Shown here in pieces: positions 1-24,296 of a stretch of DNA of 64,000 bases. Position numbers and translations under genes: made by a program. The number at the start of each line of letters is the position of its first letter. Position 1 is the stretch's first letter. Location of the stretch: the NCBI GenBank assembly GCA_960531495.1, contig OY482849.1:36665790-36729789 (forward strand). Reading direction: 5' to 3'. This stretch comes from Zeus faber. Taxonomy: Eukaryota; Chordata; Actinopteri; Zeiformes; Zeidae. The notes below the pieces were generated by a model. The model was given only the letters and a program-made list of their open reading frames with translations, ran no database searches and was not told the origin of the DNA.

Positions 1-46
1 GCCGCCCATTGGCCCCTCCCAGTCTCTAGCAGAGGTCGGTTCCAAG
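1..46 (+). promoter_or_regulatory. pdhb proximal promoter and 5'UTR (partial)
   Basis: The sequence just upstream of the pdhb start has an inverted CCAAT box (ATTGG at about 8-12) followed by a GC-rich CCCCTCCC box. The start codon lies inside AAGATGGCGGC (44-54), which matches the YY1 motif often found at transcription starts of vertebrate housekeeping and mitochondrial genes. There is no TATA box. The window begins here, so the rest of the promoter is not visible. Confidence 0.6.
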
Positions 47-12371
<12,325 letters not shown>

Positions 12372-12500
12372 TTCACACTGTCTACACACACACACACACA
12401 CACACACACTGTCTACACACGCACACACACACACACTGTCTACACACACAACACACTGTCTACACACACACATCACACTGTCTACACACACACCACACTG

Positions 12501-12531
<31 letters not shown>

Positions 12532-12640
12532 TGTCTACACACGCACACACACACACACTGTCTACACACACAACACACTGTCTACACACACACATCACAC
12601 TGTCTACACACACACACACACACAGTCTACACTACTACTT

Positions 12641-12734
<94 letters not shown>

Positions 12735-13040
12735 CGCGTGCCGCTGGACAAAGTACCAGGCTGTAACATTCGGCAGCACAACACGCCCATGAGACTCCTC
12801 GGAGCTCTCTGATTGGTTATAACGGGGTGGAACGGTGGAATGCACCTTTATTCGAGCGGTCGGGGCCAACATGGCCGCCCTGGGCCTCCTTGTGGTGTCC
12901 TGTGTGAGACTGCAGCAGGTCTTTTGTCTTGTGGTGGCCATGTTGGATTGTTGTCGATTTCATATTTAATTCAGTGAAACAGGAAGTATTTATTCTAATG
13001 AACCAACTGTTACACTAATAAAACCCTCTTATCTCCAGAC
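12372..13040 (+). other. pdhb: pdhb 3'UTR with (CA)n and (TG)n blocks and poly(A) signal
   Basis: Starts with repeated ACTGTCTACACACACACA-type units (12375-12630), then about 90 bp of (TG)n (12643-12731), then unique sequence to a canonical AATAAA at 13017-13022. The CA-rich and TG-rich parts are complementary within the same transcript. The cleavage site should lie about 13035-13050, just before a short CTGTCTGTCTGCCTGTCTGT stretch. Confidence 0.75.
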
Positions 13041-13285
13041 CTGTCTGTCTGCCTGTCTGTCTTACCACGTTCTGTTCCAAAAGCCTCATTTTGGCGTCAA
13101 CCGAGTAAACACAGTTACAGCTGTGAGAAAGAAATCAACTTGTAAACACTAGGAACATTGACACATGAAGCACGCACCATGTAAACACGACAAACTATTA
13201 GTTTTGAAAAGACATGAAATGAGAATGCAGCCGAGAAACTTTTCCCATTTGTTCCTCCAGAGAACACGGGAAGAAGAATGTTTTC

Positions 13286-13814
13286 CTAGATTCCTTGACG
13301 TTTCCTCAGTATGAAGTACATCAGCTTCTGATTCACAGATTTTGAGCCGGAGGGAAGAGGGAGCGGCGCTGCAACAGTTGTGGGACTAGGACTGGTCCTC
13401 AGCTCGCGACACCTCCTCGGTCGGAGCCTGGGGCCGGTCATGGCGCAGGGCCACCACCCGGTTCCGCTGGACCGGCCGCGCCCTGTACCCCACGTCCCAC
13501 GGCCGTTCCAGTGCGGTGCGAGGGCCGGCCCGCTGGTTGGACAGCTGCGTGGGGAGGCCTCTTCTTTCTCTCCGGGCAGTAGACCCACATCCTGGGAGGG
13601 GCAGGCCCTCTTCTTTTGGGACCCGGCGTCCGTTAAGGTGTGTCACGGAGCTTGTGGAGGTGGCCCAGGCAGCACTCCCCCACTGGGGCACGGAGTTGTC
13701 GTCAAAACATAAGCGCTGCGAGAGGTCAGAGAGTAGCACTGCTGTTCCCATTATGAAGCATAGAATATTATATGTAGTATATGGATATTGATTATATAAT
13801 AAATAAATGGTCAC
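13286..13814 (-). CDS. possible unrecognised coding exon or gene remnant
   Basis: A GC-rich, non-repetitive patch (about 13330-13740) in an otherwise repeat-filled region. On the minus strand it reads open from the frame containing MGTAVLLSDLSQRLCFDDNS through RRVPKEEGLPLPG to a stop near 13386. I recognise no family, no clear splice sites and no poly(A) signal, and a second frame is also open, as expected for GC-rich DNA. It could be a lone exon, a decayed gene or chance. The plain sequence at 13045-13285 shows nothing. Confidence 0.15.
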
Positions 13815-13829
13815 TTGAAAATATCAACT

Positions 13830-14403
13830 ACTATGAGTAGTTTTACAACTAGTATGTCTAGTTGTAATAATAGTATGTCTGTCTGGTTTTGTAACTAGTA
13901 TGACTGGTTGTATTACTAATATGTCTTTTATGTCTAATATGTTTTTTTTTATATTGTCGTTTAATAACCACTAGTTGTATCTAGTTCTATAATCACTATG
14001 ACTAGTTTTATAACTAGTATCAAAACGAGTATGCCTACTTTCATAACTAGCATGTCTGTAGCATGAAGTTGTATTACTTGTATGACTAGTATGTAACTAG
14101 TTTGACCAGATTTATAACTTGTATGATTAGCTCTATAAATAGTCTTACTAGTATGTCTAGTTTTATAACCAGTATATCTAGTTGTATAACTAGTATGTCT
14201 ACCTCTATAACTACTATGACTAGTTGTATAACTTGTATGTCTAGTTTTATAACTGTCTAGTTGCATAAATAGTATGTCAAGTTGTATAACGAATGTTGAG
14301 TTGTATAACTAATGTCTATTTTTATAACTAGTTTGTCTACCTTTATAACTACTATGAGTAGTTGTATAACTACTATGAGTAGTTGTATGTCTAGTTATAT
14401 AAC
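13830..14403. repeat. ACTAGT/TATAACTAG tandem repeat, left part
   Basis: Degenerate ~20-bp units such as CTAGTTGTATAACTAGTATG. The same repeat continues at 16276-16440, on the other side of the Tc1-type element. Confidence 0.85.
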
Positions 14404-14405
14404 TA

Positions 14406-16274
14406 CAAACCCCAATTCCAATGCAGTTGGGACGTTGTGTAAAACGTAAATAAAAACAATACAATGATTTGCAAATCCCTTTCAGCCCATATTCAATTGA
14501 ATACACCACAAAGACAAGGTATTTAATGGTCAACCTGATAAACTTTATTTTTTGCAAATATTTACTCATTTTGAATTTGATGCCTGCAACACCATCCAAA
14601 AAAGCCAGGACAGGGGCAACAAAAGACTGAAAGTTGAGGAATGCTCAAAAAACACCTGTTTGGAACATTCCACAGGTGAACAGGTGGATTGGAAACAGGT
14701 GAGTGTCATGATTGGCTATAAATGGAGCCTCCCCCCCAAAAGGCTCAGTCGTTCACAAGCAAGGATGGGGCGAGGTTCACCACTTTGTGAACTACTGCCT
14801 GAGCAAATAATCAAACAGTTTAAGAGCAACGTTTCTCAACGTACAATTGGAAGGAATTTAGGGATTTCATCATGTAAAGATTCAGAATCTGGAGAAATCT
14901 CTGCAGGTAAGCGGCGAGGCCCATATGTCAACAACAGGCAGAAAGGCCGCCTGCTTCTCTGGGCCCAGCTGGTCTGGGATGGACTGACGCTAAGCGGAAA
15001 AGTGTGCTGTGGTCTGACGAGTCCAAATTTCAAATGTTTTTTGGGAATCATGGAGGTGGTGGTGTCCTCCGCCAAGAGGGAAAGGAACATCCAGGTTGTT
15101 ACCAGCGCAGAGTTTAAAAGCCAGCATCTGTGATGGTGTGGCGGGGTGGTAACTTGTACATCTGCGATGGTGTGGGGGGGGTGGTGGTGGTACCTTGTAC
15201 ATCTGTGGTGGTGGTACCTTGTACATCTGTGGTGGTGGTACCTTGTACATCTGTGGTGGTGGGGGGGGGTGGTGGTACCTTGTACATCTGTGATGGTGTG
15301 GGGGGGGGGTGGTAACTTGTACATCTGTGGTGTGGGGGGGGTGGTACCTTGTACATCTGTGATGGTGTGGGGGGGGTGGTACCTTGTACATCTGTGATGG
15401 TGTGGGGTGGTAACTTGTACATCTGCGATGGTGTGGGGGGGGTGGTGGTGGTACCTTGTACATCTGTGGTGGTGGTACCTTGTACATCTGTGATGGTGGG
15501 GGGGGGGGTGGTGGTGGTACCTTGTACATCTGTGATGGTGTGGGGGGGGGGGGTGGTAACTTGTACATCTGTGGTGTGGGGGGGGTGGTACCTTGTACAT
15601 CTGTGATGGTGTGGGGTGGTAACTTGTACATCTGTGATGGTGTGGCGGGTGGTGGTGGTGGTACCTTGTAGCATTAAGGCTTAAGGTACCAACAGCTTTT
15701 GGAGCTACATACGCTGCCATCCAAGCAGCGTCTTTCCAGGGACTTCCTGCTTATTTCAGCAGGACTTCACCAAGCCACGTTCTGCAGGTGCTACTCCAGG
15801 CTGGCTTCCTCATGGAAGAGTGCGACGACTAGACCGCCCTGCCTGCAGTGCAGACCTGTCTCCCATTGAAAATGTGCGGCGCATTATGAAGCGCTAAATA
15901 CGACAAGGGAGACCCCGGACTGTCGAGCAACTGAAGTGGTACATCGAGCAAGAATGGGAAAGAATTCCACCACAAAGCGTCAACAGTTAGTGTCCTCAGT
16001 TCCCAAACGCTTAGTGGGTGGTGTTAAAAGGAAAGGTGATGTAACACAGTGGTAAACAGGCCCCTGTGCTAGCTTTTTTGGAAGGTGTTGCAGGCATCAA
16101 ATTCAAAATGAGTGAATATTTGCAAAAAAAAAAAGTTTATCAGGTTGAACATTAAATATCTTGTCTTTGTGGTGTATTCTATTGAATAAAGGTTGAAAGG
16201 GATTTGCAAATCATTGTATTCTGTTTTTATTTACGTTTTACACAACGTCCCAACTGCATTGGAATTGGGGTTTT
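14406..16274 (+). mobile_element. Tc1/mariner-type DNA transposon with long TIRs, broken
   Basis: Both ends carry the inverted repeat CAAACCCCAATTCCAATG...; near-identical sequence runs about 200 bp inward on each side, flanked by TA. Transposase pieces on + are: KQFKSNVSQRTIGRNLGISS (helix-turn-helix, about 14815-14875), YVNNRQKGRLLLWAQ, and near the 3' end LPSKQRLFQGLPAYF and DLSPIENVRRIM-like sequence. The frame is broken by deletions between the DNA-binding part and the catalytic part (KRRGP joined to YVNN), by stops, and by a minisatellite grown inside the gene. It interrupts the ACTAGT satellite. Related fragment at 52985-53660. Confidence 0.85.
15136..15668 (+). repeat. G-rich minisatellite grown from transposase codons
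   Basis: About 15 copies of TTGTACATCTGTGATGGTG followed by variable G runs (up to about 11 G) and GGTGGTACC. The unit translates in one frame as NLYICDGVGG, which fits the transposase at this point (family form GNLHICDG), so the array looks like local expansion of the gene's own sequence. Confidence 0.85.
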
Positions 16275-16275
16275 T

Positions 16276-16590
16276 ACGATGTCTACCTCTATAACTACTA
16301 TGACAAGTTGTATAACTAGTATGTCTAGTTGTATAACTAGTACTGTGTGTCTCATAGTATAACTAGTATAGCTAATTGTATTTCTAGTTGTCTTACAAGT
16401 ATGTCTACTTTTATAACAACCATGAATAGTTTTATATCTAGTTTAGTGTTACTGGTATTTCGCCTGATCCCTCCCCGAAGAGGGAGGGATCCGGTGAAGG
16501 GGTGAGTGGGTGGGTGGATGAGGGGGGGTTGGATGAAGGGCTGGGGGGGGTGGGTGGATGAAGGGCTGGGGGGGGGGGTGGATTGGGGTA
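16276..16590. repeat. ACTAGT tandem repeat, right part, then G-rich tract
   Basis: Continuation of the left satellite to about 16440, then a G-rich GGGTGGATGAAGGGCTGGGG tract (16480-16590). Confidence 0.8.
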
Positions 16591-16594
16591 CTGA

Positions 16595-18881
16595 TGATAG
16601 ACTGGGGGATACAGTGATAGATACAGTTATACTTTTCCAGGTCCAGTTATATATCCAGATATTCATACAGCTATAGATAGTTATTCATTCATTTACAGGT
16701 ACAGTTATACAGCTATAGATGCAGTTATACAAAGTTATTCATTCAGATACAGTTATAGATCCAGATATTCATATAGCTTTAAATACAGTTAAAGATACAG
16801 TTATTCATACAGTTATGGATAGTTACAGATCTAGTTATTTACACAGTTATAGATACAATCAAAGATACCGTTATAGATTAAGTTATATAGTTACAGATAC
16901 AGGTGTAGATGCAGTTATAGATATTCATACACTTATAGATAGTTATTCATACATGTATGGATAGTTATAGATACACTTATTCATACAGTTAGTTACATAT
17001 ACACATATTCATACAGTTATAAATCATTTAATCATGCAGTTATAGATAGTTATTCATACGGTTATAGATCCAGTTATACAGCTAAAGATACAGTTATAAA
17101 CAGTAATTCATACGGTTATAGATATAGTTATTCATACAGATATAGGTACAGTTAAAGATAGTTATAGATTCAGTTATAGATTCAGTTATAGATACAGTTA
17201 TAGATACAGTTAAAGATGTAGTTATAGACAGTTATTAATACAGATAAAGATCCAGTTATAGATACAGTTATAGGTACAGTTAAAGATACAGTTATAGATA
17301 CAGTTATACAGTCATAGATTCAGTTAAAGATACAGTTATAGGTACAGTTAAAGATACAGTTATAGATACAGTTATACAGTCATAGATTCAGTTATAGATA
17401 CAGTTATAGGTACAGTTAAAGATACAGTTATAGATACAGTTATACAGTCATAGATTCAGTTAAAGATACAGTTATAGGTACAGTTAAAGATACAGTTATA
17501 GATACAGTTATACAGTCATAGATTCAGTTAAAGATACAGTTATAGGTACAGTTAAAGATACAGTTATAGATACAGTTATAGGTACAGTTAAAGATACAGT
17601 TATAGATAGTTATAGACAGTGATTCATACAAATAAAGATACAGTTGTAGAAACAGTCATAGATTCACTTAAATATACAGTTATAGATACAGTTATAGGTA
17701 CAGTTAAAGATACAGTTAAAGATACAGTTATATATACAGTCATAGATTCAGTTAAAGATACAGTTAAAGATACAGTAAAAGATACAGTTATAGATACAGT
17801 AATAGATAGTCATAGATTCAGTTAAAGATACAGTTATAGATACAGTTATAGGTACAGTAAAAGATAGTTATAGATACAGTTATAGAAAAAGTTAAAGATA
17901 CAGTTATAGATACAGTCATAGATTCAGTTAAAGTTACAGTTATAGATACAGTTATAGGTACAGTTAAAGATACAGTTATAGATACAGTTATAGGTACAGT
18001 TAAAGATACAGATAAATATATAGTTATTGATACAGTGAAAAATACAGTAAAAGATACAGTCAGAGATTGTTATAGACAGTTATTCATACAGATAAAGATA
18101 GTTATAGATACAGTCATAGATTCAGTTCAAGATACAGTTATAGATAAAGTTAACGATATAGTTATAGACAGTTTTTCATACAAACAAAGATACAGTTATA
18201 GATACAGTCATAGATTCAGTTAAAGATAGTTATAAATACAGTTATAGATACAGTTATATGTACAGTTAAAGATACAGTTAAAGCTACAGTTATAGATACA
18301 GTTATAGATACAGTTAAAGATACGGTTATAGATACAGTTAAAGATGCAGTTATAGATACAGTTAAAGATGCAGTTATAGATACAGTTATAGACAGTTATT
18401 CATACAGTTAAAGATACAGTTATAGGTACAGCTATAGTTATAGACAGTTATTCATACAGTTAAATATAGTTATAGATATAGTCATATTCAGTTAAATATA
18501 CAGTTATAGATACAGTTAAAGATGCAGTTATAGATACAGTTAAAGATACAGTTATAGATACAGTTAAAGATGCAGTTATAGATACAGTTATAGATACAGT
18601 TAAAGATGCAGTTATAGATACAGTTATAGATACATTTATAGTTACAGTTAAAGATACAGTTATAGATACAGTTAAAGATGCAGTTATAGATACAGTTATA
18701 TGTACACTTAAAGATACAGTTATAGATAGTTATAGACAGTTATTCATACAGTTAAAGATACAGTTATAGATACAGTTAAAGATACAGGTATAGATACAGT
18801 TACATGTACAGTTAAAGATACAGTCATAGATACAGTTAAAGATACAGTTATAGATACAGTTGTAGATTCAGTTAAAGATAC
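16595..18881. repeat. GATACAGTTATA 12-bp satellite, left arm
   Basis: About 2.3 kb of 12-bp units, GATACAGTTATA alternating with GATACAGTTAAA and GATTCAGTTAAA. Longer periods recur (e.g. a block of about 88 bp repeated at 17300-17580). The array resumes at 22965 after the L2 LINE. Confidence 0.92.
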
Positions 18882-19817
18882 GAGTCGAGCTCTAGTGCTG
18901 AGGTTGCTGTGTAGTGTATCACTGCTCGTATTGTAGTATTGCAACTTGGACTACTGGACTAACTCTGCACATTTCACTGCCATTTGCTGATCTGCCAACA
19001 AGCTTGTGGTCCAGACACACCCCCTATTCAGGTAAGTCCTCTCTTATGTGGGCGTGCTCTTAGCCAGGTGCAAGCCTAATCACACGAGCAGCTGTATTCT
19101 ATCACCTATTTATGGTCCTGCCCTTGAAGCGTTAGCTTCAAGCGTTGGCCCATTTGTAGTCGCTCTCGTGTGAAGACGCTCTGTGTAAAGACGCACGTCT
19201 ACCTCTGCACGTCAAATAGAAGTGCATTACTGACTAAATCTTTTTTATTGTTGTCGTTTGTTGTTGTCTTTTTTCTGTCGTTTTTCTTGTTATTATTGCT
19301 GGTTCAGTCTTATTTGGCACTTACTTTGTCCTAGCTGGTTCAGGGTAGTACCGTCATATCTGCTGCTAATTGCTCAGCCATCAGCAAGGGTGTGAGCCAA
19401 GCAACTCCCTCTAATCAGTAAACCCTTTGTCTAACTTTCTGGGCGTGTCCTTCTTTCACTGAACAGGGATAAATACCCTGCACTACAAACTGAACTCTGA
19501 GTCGAGCTCTAGTGCTGAGGTTGCTGTGTAGTGTATCACTGCTCGTATTGTAGTATTGCAACTTGGACTACTGGACTGACTCTGTACATTTCACTGCTAT
19601 TTGCTGATCTGCCAACAAGCTTGTGTTCCAGACACACCCCCTATTCAGGTAAGTCCTCTCTTATGTGGGCGTGCTCTTAGCCAGGTGCAAGCCTAATCAC
19701 ACGAGCAGCTGTATTCTATCACCTATTTATGGTCCTGCCCTTGAAGCGTTAGCTTCAAGCGTTGGCCCATTTGTAGTCGCTCTCGTGTAAAGACGCACAT
19801 CTACCTCTGCACGTCAA
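18882..19817 (+). promoter_or_regulatory. tandemly repeated L2 5' region (1.5 monomers)
   Basis: A 617-bp unit starting GAGTCGAGCTCTAGTGCTGA is followed by a second copy of its first ~319 bp with very few differences. Both contain ATTCAGGTAAGTCC, a perfect splice-donor-like string, and TGTGGGCGTGCTC. The first unit ends with GGATAAATACCCTGCACTAC. Tandem promoter monomers are known from mouse L1; a promoter role here is inference. Confidence 0.65.
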
Positions 19818-22800
19818 CCGAAGCAAGGACACCGAACAAGGCAAACCTGCCTTCTTTCTCTCACTCCATACAAAATGTGCTACTACCGCATCACTACAAC
19901 TTCAAGGTCACCCAGAAAGCGTCGTTATACCATACGCCGATACAATCCAGGTAACCTCAGGTCCCTGCAGCAAACATCTTCTGCAAAGACCTCCTTCTCT
20001 GTTGGCTTGTGGAATTGTCGATCTGCAGTTAACAAGGCAGACTTCATTTCTGGTCATGCCAACCACCTCTCCTTGGAGCTCCTTGCTCTCACTGAGACAT
20101 GGATTAAACCGGAAGATAGGGCAACCCCGGCTGCACTCTCCACTAACTACACATTCTCCCACACATCCAGACCATCTGGCCGTGGTGGTGGGACTGGCCT
20201 GCTAATTTCCAACACATGGAAATTTAATCCACTGTTGCCTTTAAACAACTTTACCTCCTTTGAATATCACGCCGTCTTGGTGACTGCTCCGGTGAAAGCC
20301 TATGTGGTCGTCATCTACCGTCCACCAGGACAACTAGGTGACTTCCTTCATGAGCTTGACACCCTGCTGTCATCAATTCCTGAGCATGAGTGTCCCATGC
20401 TTGTCTTCGGAGACATGAACATCCACTTGGACAGCGCGAGCTCGGCTGACTTCCTGTCTTTGGTTCGCTCGTTCAACCTAAGACAGATCCCGACTCCACC
20501 GACTCACAAGGCTGGCAAAGAGCTTGATCTCATTCTTGCTCGGAGCTGTACCACAGACAACCTATGGGTCACTCCTCTTCATCTCTCTGACCACTTCTTC
20601 ATCCACTTCAATGTCCAGCTACCAAAACAACCCCCCACCTCCCCACCCATGGTTACTATCCGCAGCAATCTCCGCAACTTGTCTCCCACCCACTTCTCCT
20701 CTGTGCTCTCCTCTTCTCTTCCACCTCACGGCACTTTCTCCTCTCTGCAGGTTAATGATGCCACTGATTCCCTCTGCTCCACCTTGAGCTCATGTCTGGA
20801 GCCTGTGTCCACAATCCACCAGACCCGCTCGTTCAACCCAGTCGCACCCTTGGCTGACTGACACCCTCCGGACAACGCGCACTGACCTCAGAGCAGCCGA
20901 GAGGAAATGGCACAAATCCAAAACAACTGAGGATCTTGCTAGCTACCAGACACTGCTGTCCTCCTTCTCTTCCAGCATCACTGCTGCCAAGAAGGTCTTC
21001 TTCAACGATAGGATCAACGGTGCCACAGACACACGTAAGTTATTCGCCACCTTCAAGTCTCTGCTTTACCCTCCACCACCTCCCCCAGCTACTAACCTCA
21101 CTGCTGACTGCCTTGCCTCCTTTTTGACTAACAAAGTGGCAGCCATCAGCAGCCAATTCACTAAACAACTTACTCACAACCTGTCTTCTCCAGCCCTAGG
21201 CTCATCGTTCCCTGGTTTCACCCCCCTCGCTGAAAGTGAGGTATCTAAACTACTAACATGTAGCCGTCCTACTACCTGTCCGCTAGATCCGATCCCATCT
21301 AACCTCCTTCAAGACATATCACCGACTATCACCTCAGCAATCACACATGTGATTAATTCTTCCCTAACTTCCGGCACTTTCCCTTCCGCTTTCAAAGCGG
21401 CTCGGGTCGCACCACTGCTCAAAAAACCCTCACTCGATCCCAATCAAGTAGAAAACTATCGGCCGGTCTCTCTCCTCCCATTCCTTTCCAAAACCTTAGA
21501 GAGGGCGGTCTCTAGACAGGTTACAGAATACCTGTCAAGAAACAACCTTCTTGATACACTTCAATCTGGCTTCAAAAGTGGTCACTCCACCGAAACAGCC
21601 CTGTTGTCTGTGACAGAGGCCTTAAAAACTGCTAGAGCTGCTGCCAAATCCTCGGTTCTCATTCTGCTTGACTTATCAGCTGCTTTTGACACTGTCAATC
21701 ATTGCATACTCCTGTCCATACTCTCAAGTATGGGCATAACGGGCAGTGCACTTTCCTGGTTCGAATCTTACCTCACTGGGCGCTCGTTCAGTGTGACATG
21801 GCGAGGCCAGCTGTCTGTGCCTCACAACCTCACCACAGGGGTGCCCCAAGGCTCGGTGCTAGGACCCCACCTCTTTGCCGTATACACCACCTCACTGGGC
21901 CCGATCATCCGCTCACATGGCTTTTCATATCACTGCTATGAGGATGATACTCAACTCTATCTGTCCTTCCCGCCCGACGACCCTACTGTCTCGACGCGGA
22001 TCTCGGATTGTCTCGCTGACATATCCACATGGATGAAGGATTATCATCTTCAACTAAATCTGGCGAAAACGGAACTGCTGGTCTTCCCGGCCAAACAAGG
22101 TATTTATCACAACATTGATATTAAAATCGACTCTCTATCTCTTGTTCCTACCAAGGCTGCAAGGAATCTTGGTGTCATTATTGATGACCAACTGACATTC
22201 TCGGACCATGTTGCCGCCGTCTCCCGGTCCTGCCGCTTCGCACTACTCAACATCCGAAAAGTCAGGCCGTACCTCACCCAATATGCCACTCAACTGCTGG
22301 TACAAACCTTGGTGATGTCCCGTCTCGACTACTGCAACGCCCTCTTAACAGGCTTGAGGCCTGTGCGGTGAAGCCACTACAGATGATACAAGTTCAAGTT
22401 CATGTTCGCTGCAACCAAATAGTAGAATGCGGCGGCGCGACTGGTGTTCAACCAGCCAAAGAGGGCACATGTCACTCCGCTGCTCATCGAGCTCCACTGG
22501 TTACCTGTAGCCGCTGGCATCAAGTTCAAGTCTCTTATGCTGGCCTACAGAGTGATTGCTGGGAATGCTCCCGCCTACTTAAATGCTCTTGTAAGAGCAC
22601 ATGTTGCCCCCCGGATGCTGCGCTCGTCAAATGAGCGCCGCCTGGCTCTGCCGGCCATACAGCCACGGCAATCCAGGCTATTCTCATTTGTAGTTCCACG
22701 TTGGTGGAACGAGCTGCCAAAAATGACCAGAGCGGGGACCTCCCTCTCTGTCTTTAAGAAGCACCTGAAGACCCAGCTCTTCAGTGAGTACCTCCTGTCC

Positions 22801-22964
22801 TAATCTACAATTACTTAGCACCACCTTGCAGTATTTATTGTTACACTAATGTTGTTGTTACACTAATCTCTGTCGCAATGTAGCTTGAAAGTTATTCTCC
22901 CTTGTAAGTCGCTTTGGATAAAAGCGTCTGATAAATGACTAAATGTAAATGTAAATGTAAATGT
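18882..22964 (+). mobile_element. L2-clade LINE, nearly complete, inserted in satellite
   Basis: Order: 5' region with a repeated monomer (18882-19498, 19499-19817), endonuclease frame 19875-20861, reverse transcriptase frame 21124-22371, C-terminal frame 22444-22803, then a 3' tail with the UnaL2-type hairpin CGCTTTGGATAAAAGCG (22910-22926) and four AAATGT repeats. Endonuclease motifs: VGLWNCRSAVNKADF, LALTETWI, VFGDMNIHLD, LSDHFFIHF. RT motifs: VENYRPVSLLPFLSK, LDLSAAFDTVNH, TTGVPQGSVLGPHLF, and YEDDTQLYLSF where YADD is usual; both catalytic Asp remain. Damage: a frame change near 20855 (after VAPLAD), one near 22355 after LLTGL, and about 30 bp of extra sequence near 22390-22420. Few breaks in total, so fairly young. 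Confidence 0.9.
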
Positions 22965-23890
22965 ATACAGTTATAGATACAGTTATAGATTCAGTTAAAG
23001 ATACAGTTATAGATACAGTTGTAGATTCAGTCAAAGATACAGTTATAGATACAGTTGTAGATTCAGTCAAAGATACAGTTATAGATAGTTATAGATTCAG
23101 TTAAAGATACAGTTATAGATACAGTTATAGATTCAGTAAAAGATACAGTTATAGATACAGTTATAGATTCAGTAAAAGATACAGTTATAGATACAGTTAT
23201 ATATTCAGTCAAAGATAGTTATAGATACACTTATAGATAGTTATTCATACAGTTATAGATACAGTTGTTGATACAGTTAAAGATACAGTTAAAGATACAG
23301 TTATACAGTTAAAGATTCAATTATAGTTACAGTTGTAGATACAGTTATAGATACAGTTAAAGATACAGTTATAGATACAGTTATAGATACAGTTAAAGAT
23401 GCAGTTATAGATACAGTTATAGATACAGTTATATGTACACTTAAAGATACAGTTATAGATACAGTTATAGATACAGTTGTAGATTCAGTTATAGATACAG
23501 TTGTAGATTCAGTTAAAGATACAGTTATAGATACAGTTGTAGATTCAGTTAAAGATACAGTTATAGATACAGTTGTAGATTCAGTCAAAGATACAGTTAT
23601 AGATACAGTTATAGATAGTTATTCATACAGTTATAGATACAGTTAAAGATACAGTTATAGATACAGTTATAGATACAGTTATAGATACAGTTATATGTAC
23701 ACTTAAAGATACAGTTATAGATACAGTTATAGATACAGTTGTAGATTCAGTTATAGATACAGTTGTAAATTCAGTTAAAGATACAGTTATAGATACAGTT
23801 ATAGATAGTTATTCATACAGTTATAGATACAGTTGTTGATTCAGTTAAAGATACAGTTAAAGATACAGTTATACAGTTATAGATACTCTA
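22965..23890. repeat. GATACAGTTATA satellite, right arm
   Basis: Same 12-bp family as 16595-18881, with GTAGATTCAGTTAAAGATAC variants, directly after the L2 tail. Confidence 0.9.
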
Positions 23891-24296
23891 AGTTTATATG
23901 AAGAGATTGTTTTCTAAACAATGCCTATTGTCGTATTGAAAAACCAGATACTATTCCATCCTCACTCATTCTTGTGTGGAGAAAATGGTAATTTGACAGA
24001 GCATTGTGTGTTTGTTTTATGGCATAGTCAGACTACCTGCGACCTGAGTTTGACTGTTAAATCATTGTATGAGCTCCTGATTGATTTGATTTGACAATTG
24101 ATGATTGAATTGGCATCGTCCTGTCAATGACAAGCTAATCAATGTTACACAACCTGTCATCAGTATAAAGCCCTCTGTCAGTAGTAGGGGCAGACTGATC
24201 AGAACACTGCTTTGAAGCATAACTGCATCTTTCTCTTTATTCTGCAGAATAAATATCTTTAATACTCTCAGTTTTGTTTTCTTGTAAAAGATACAG
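23891..24296. other. unassigned, possibly LTR-like stretch
   Basis: Non-tandem sequence with no open frame. It includes CAGTATAAAGCCCTCTG and, about 80 bp on, AATAAATATCTTTAATAC, a TATA-box plus poly(A) arrangement seen in LTRs. No second copy or target duplication was found, so this is only a possibility. Confidence 0.2.

Noticed and set aside
14836-15720. His/Pro/Tyr-rich minus-strand frame of 294 codons (RCTSYHPP repeats)
   Set aside because: Antisense of the transposase-derived minisatellite.
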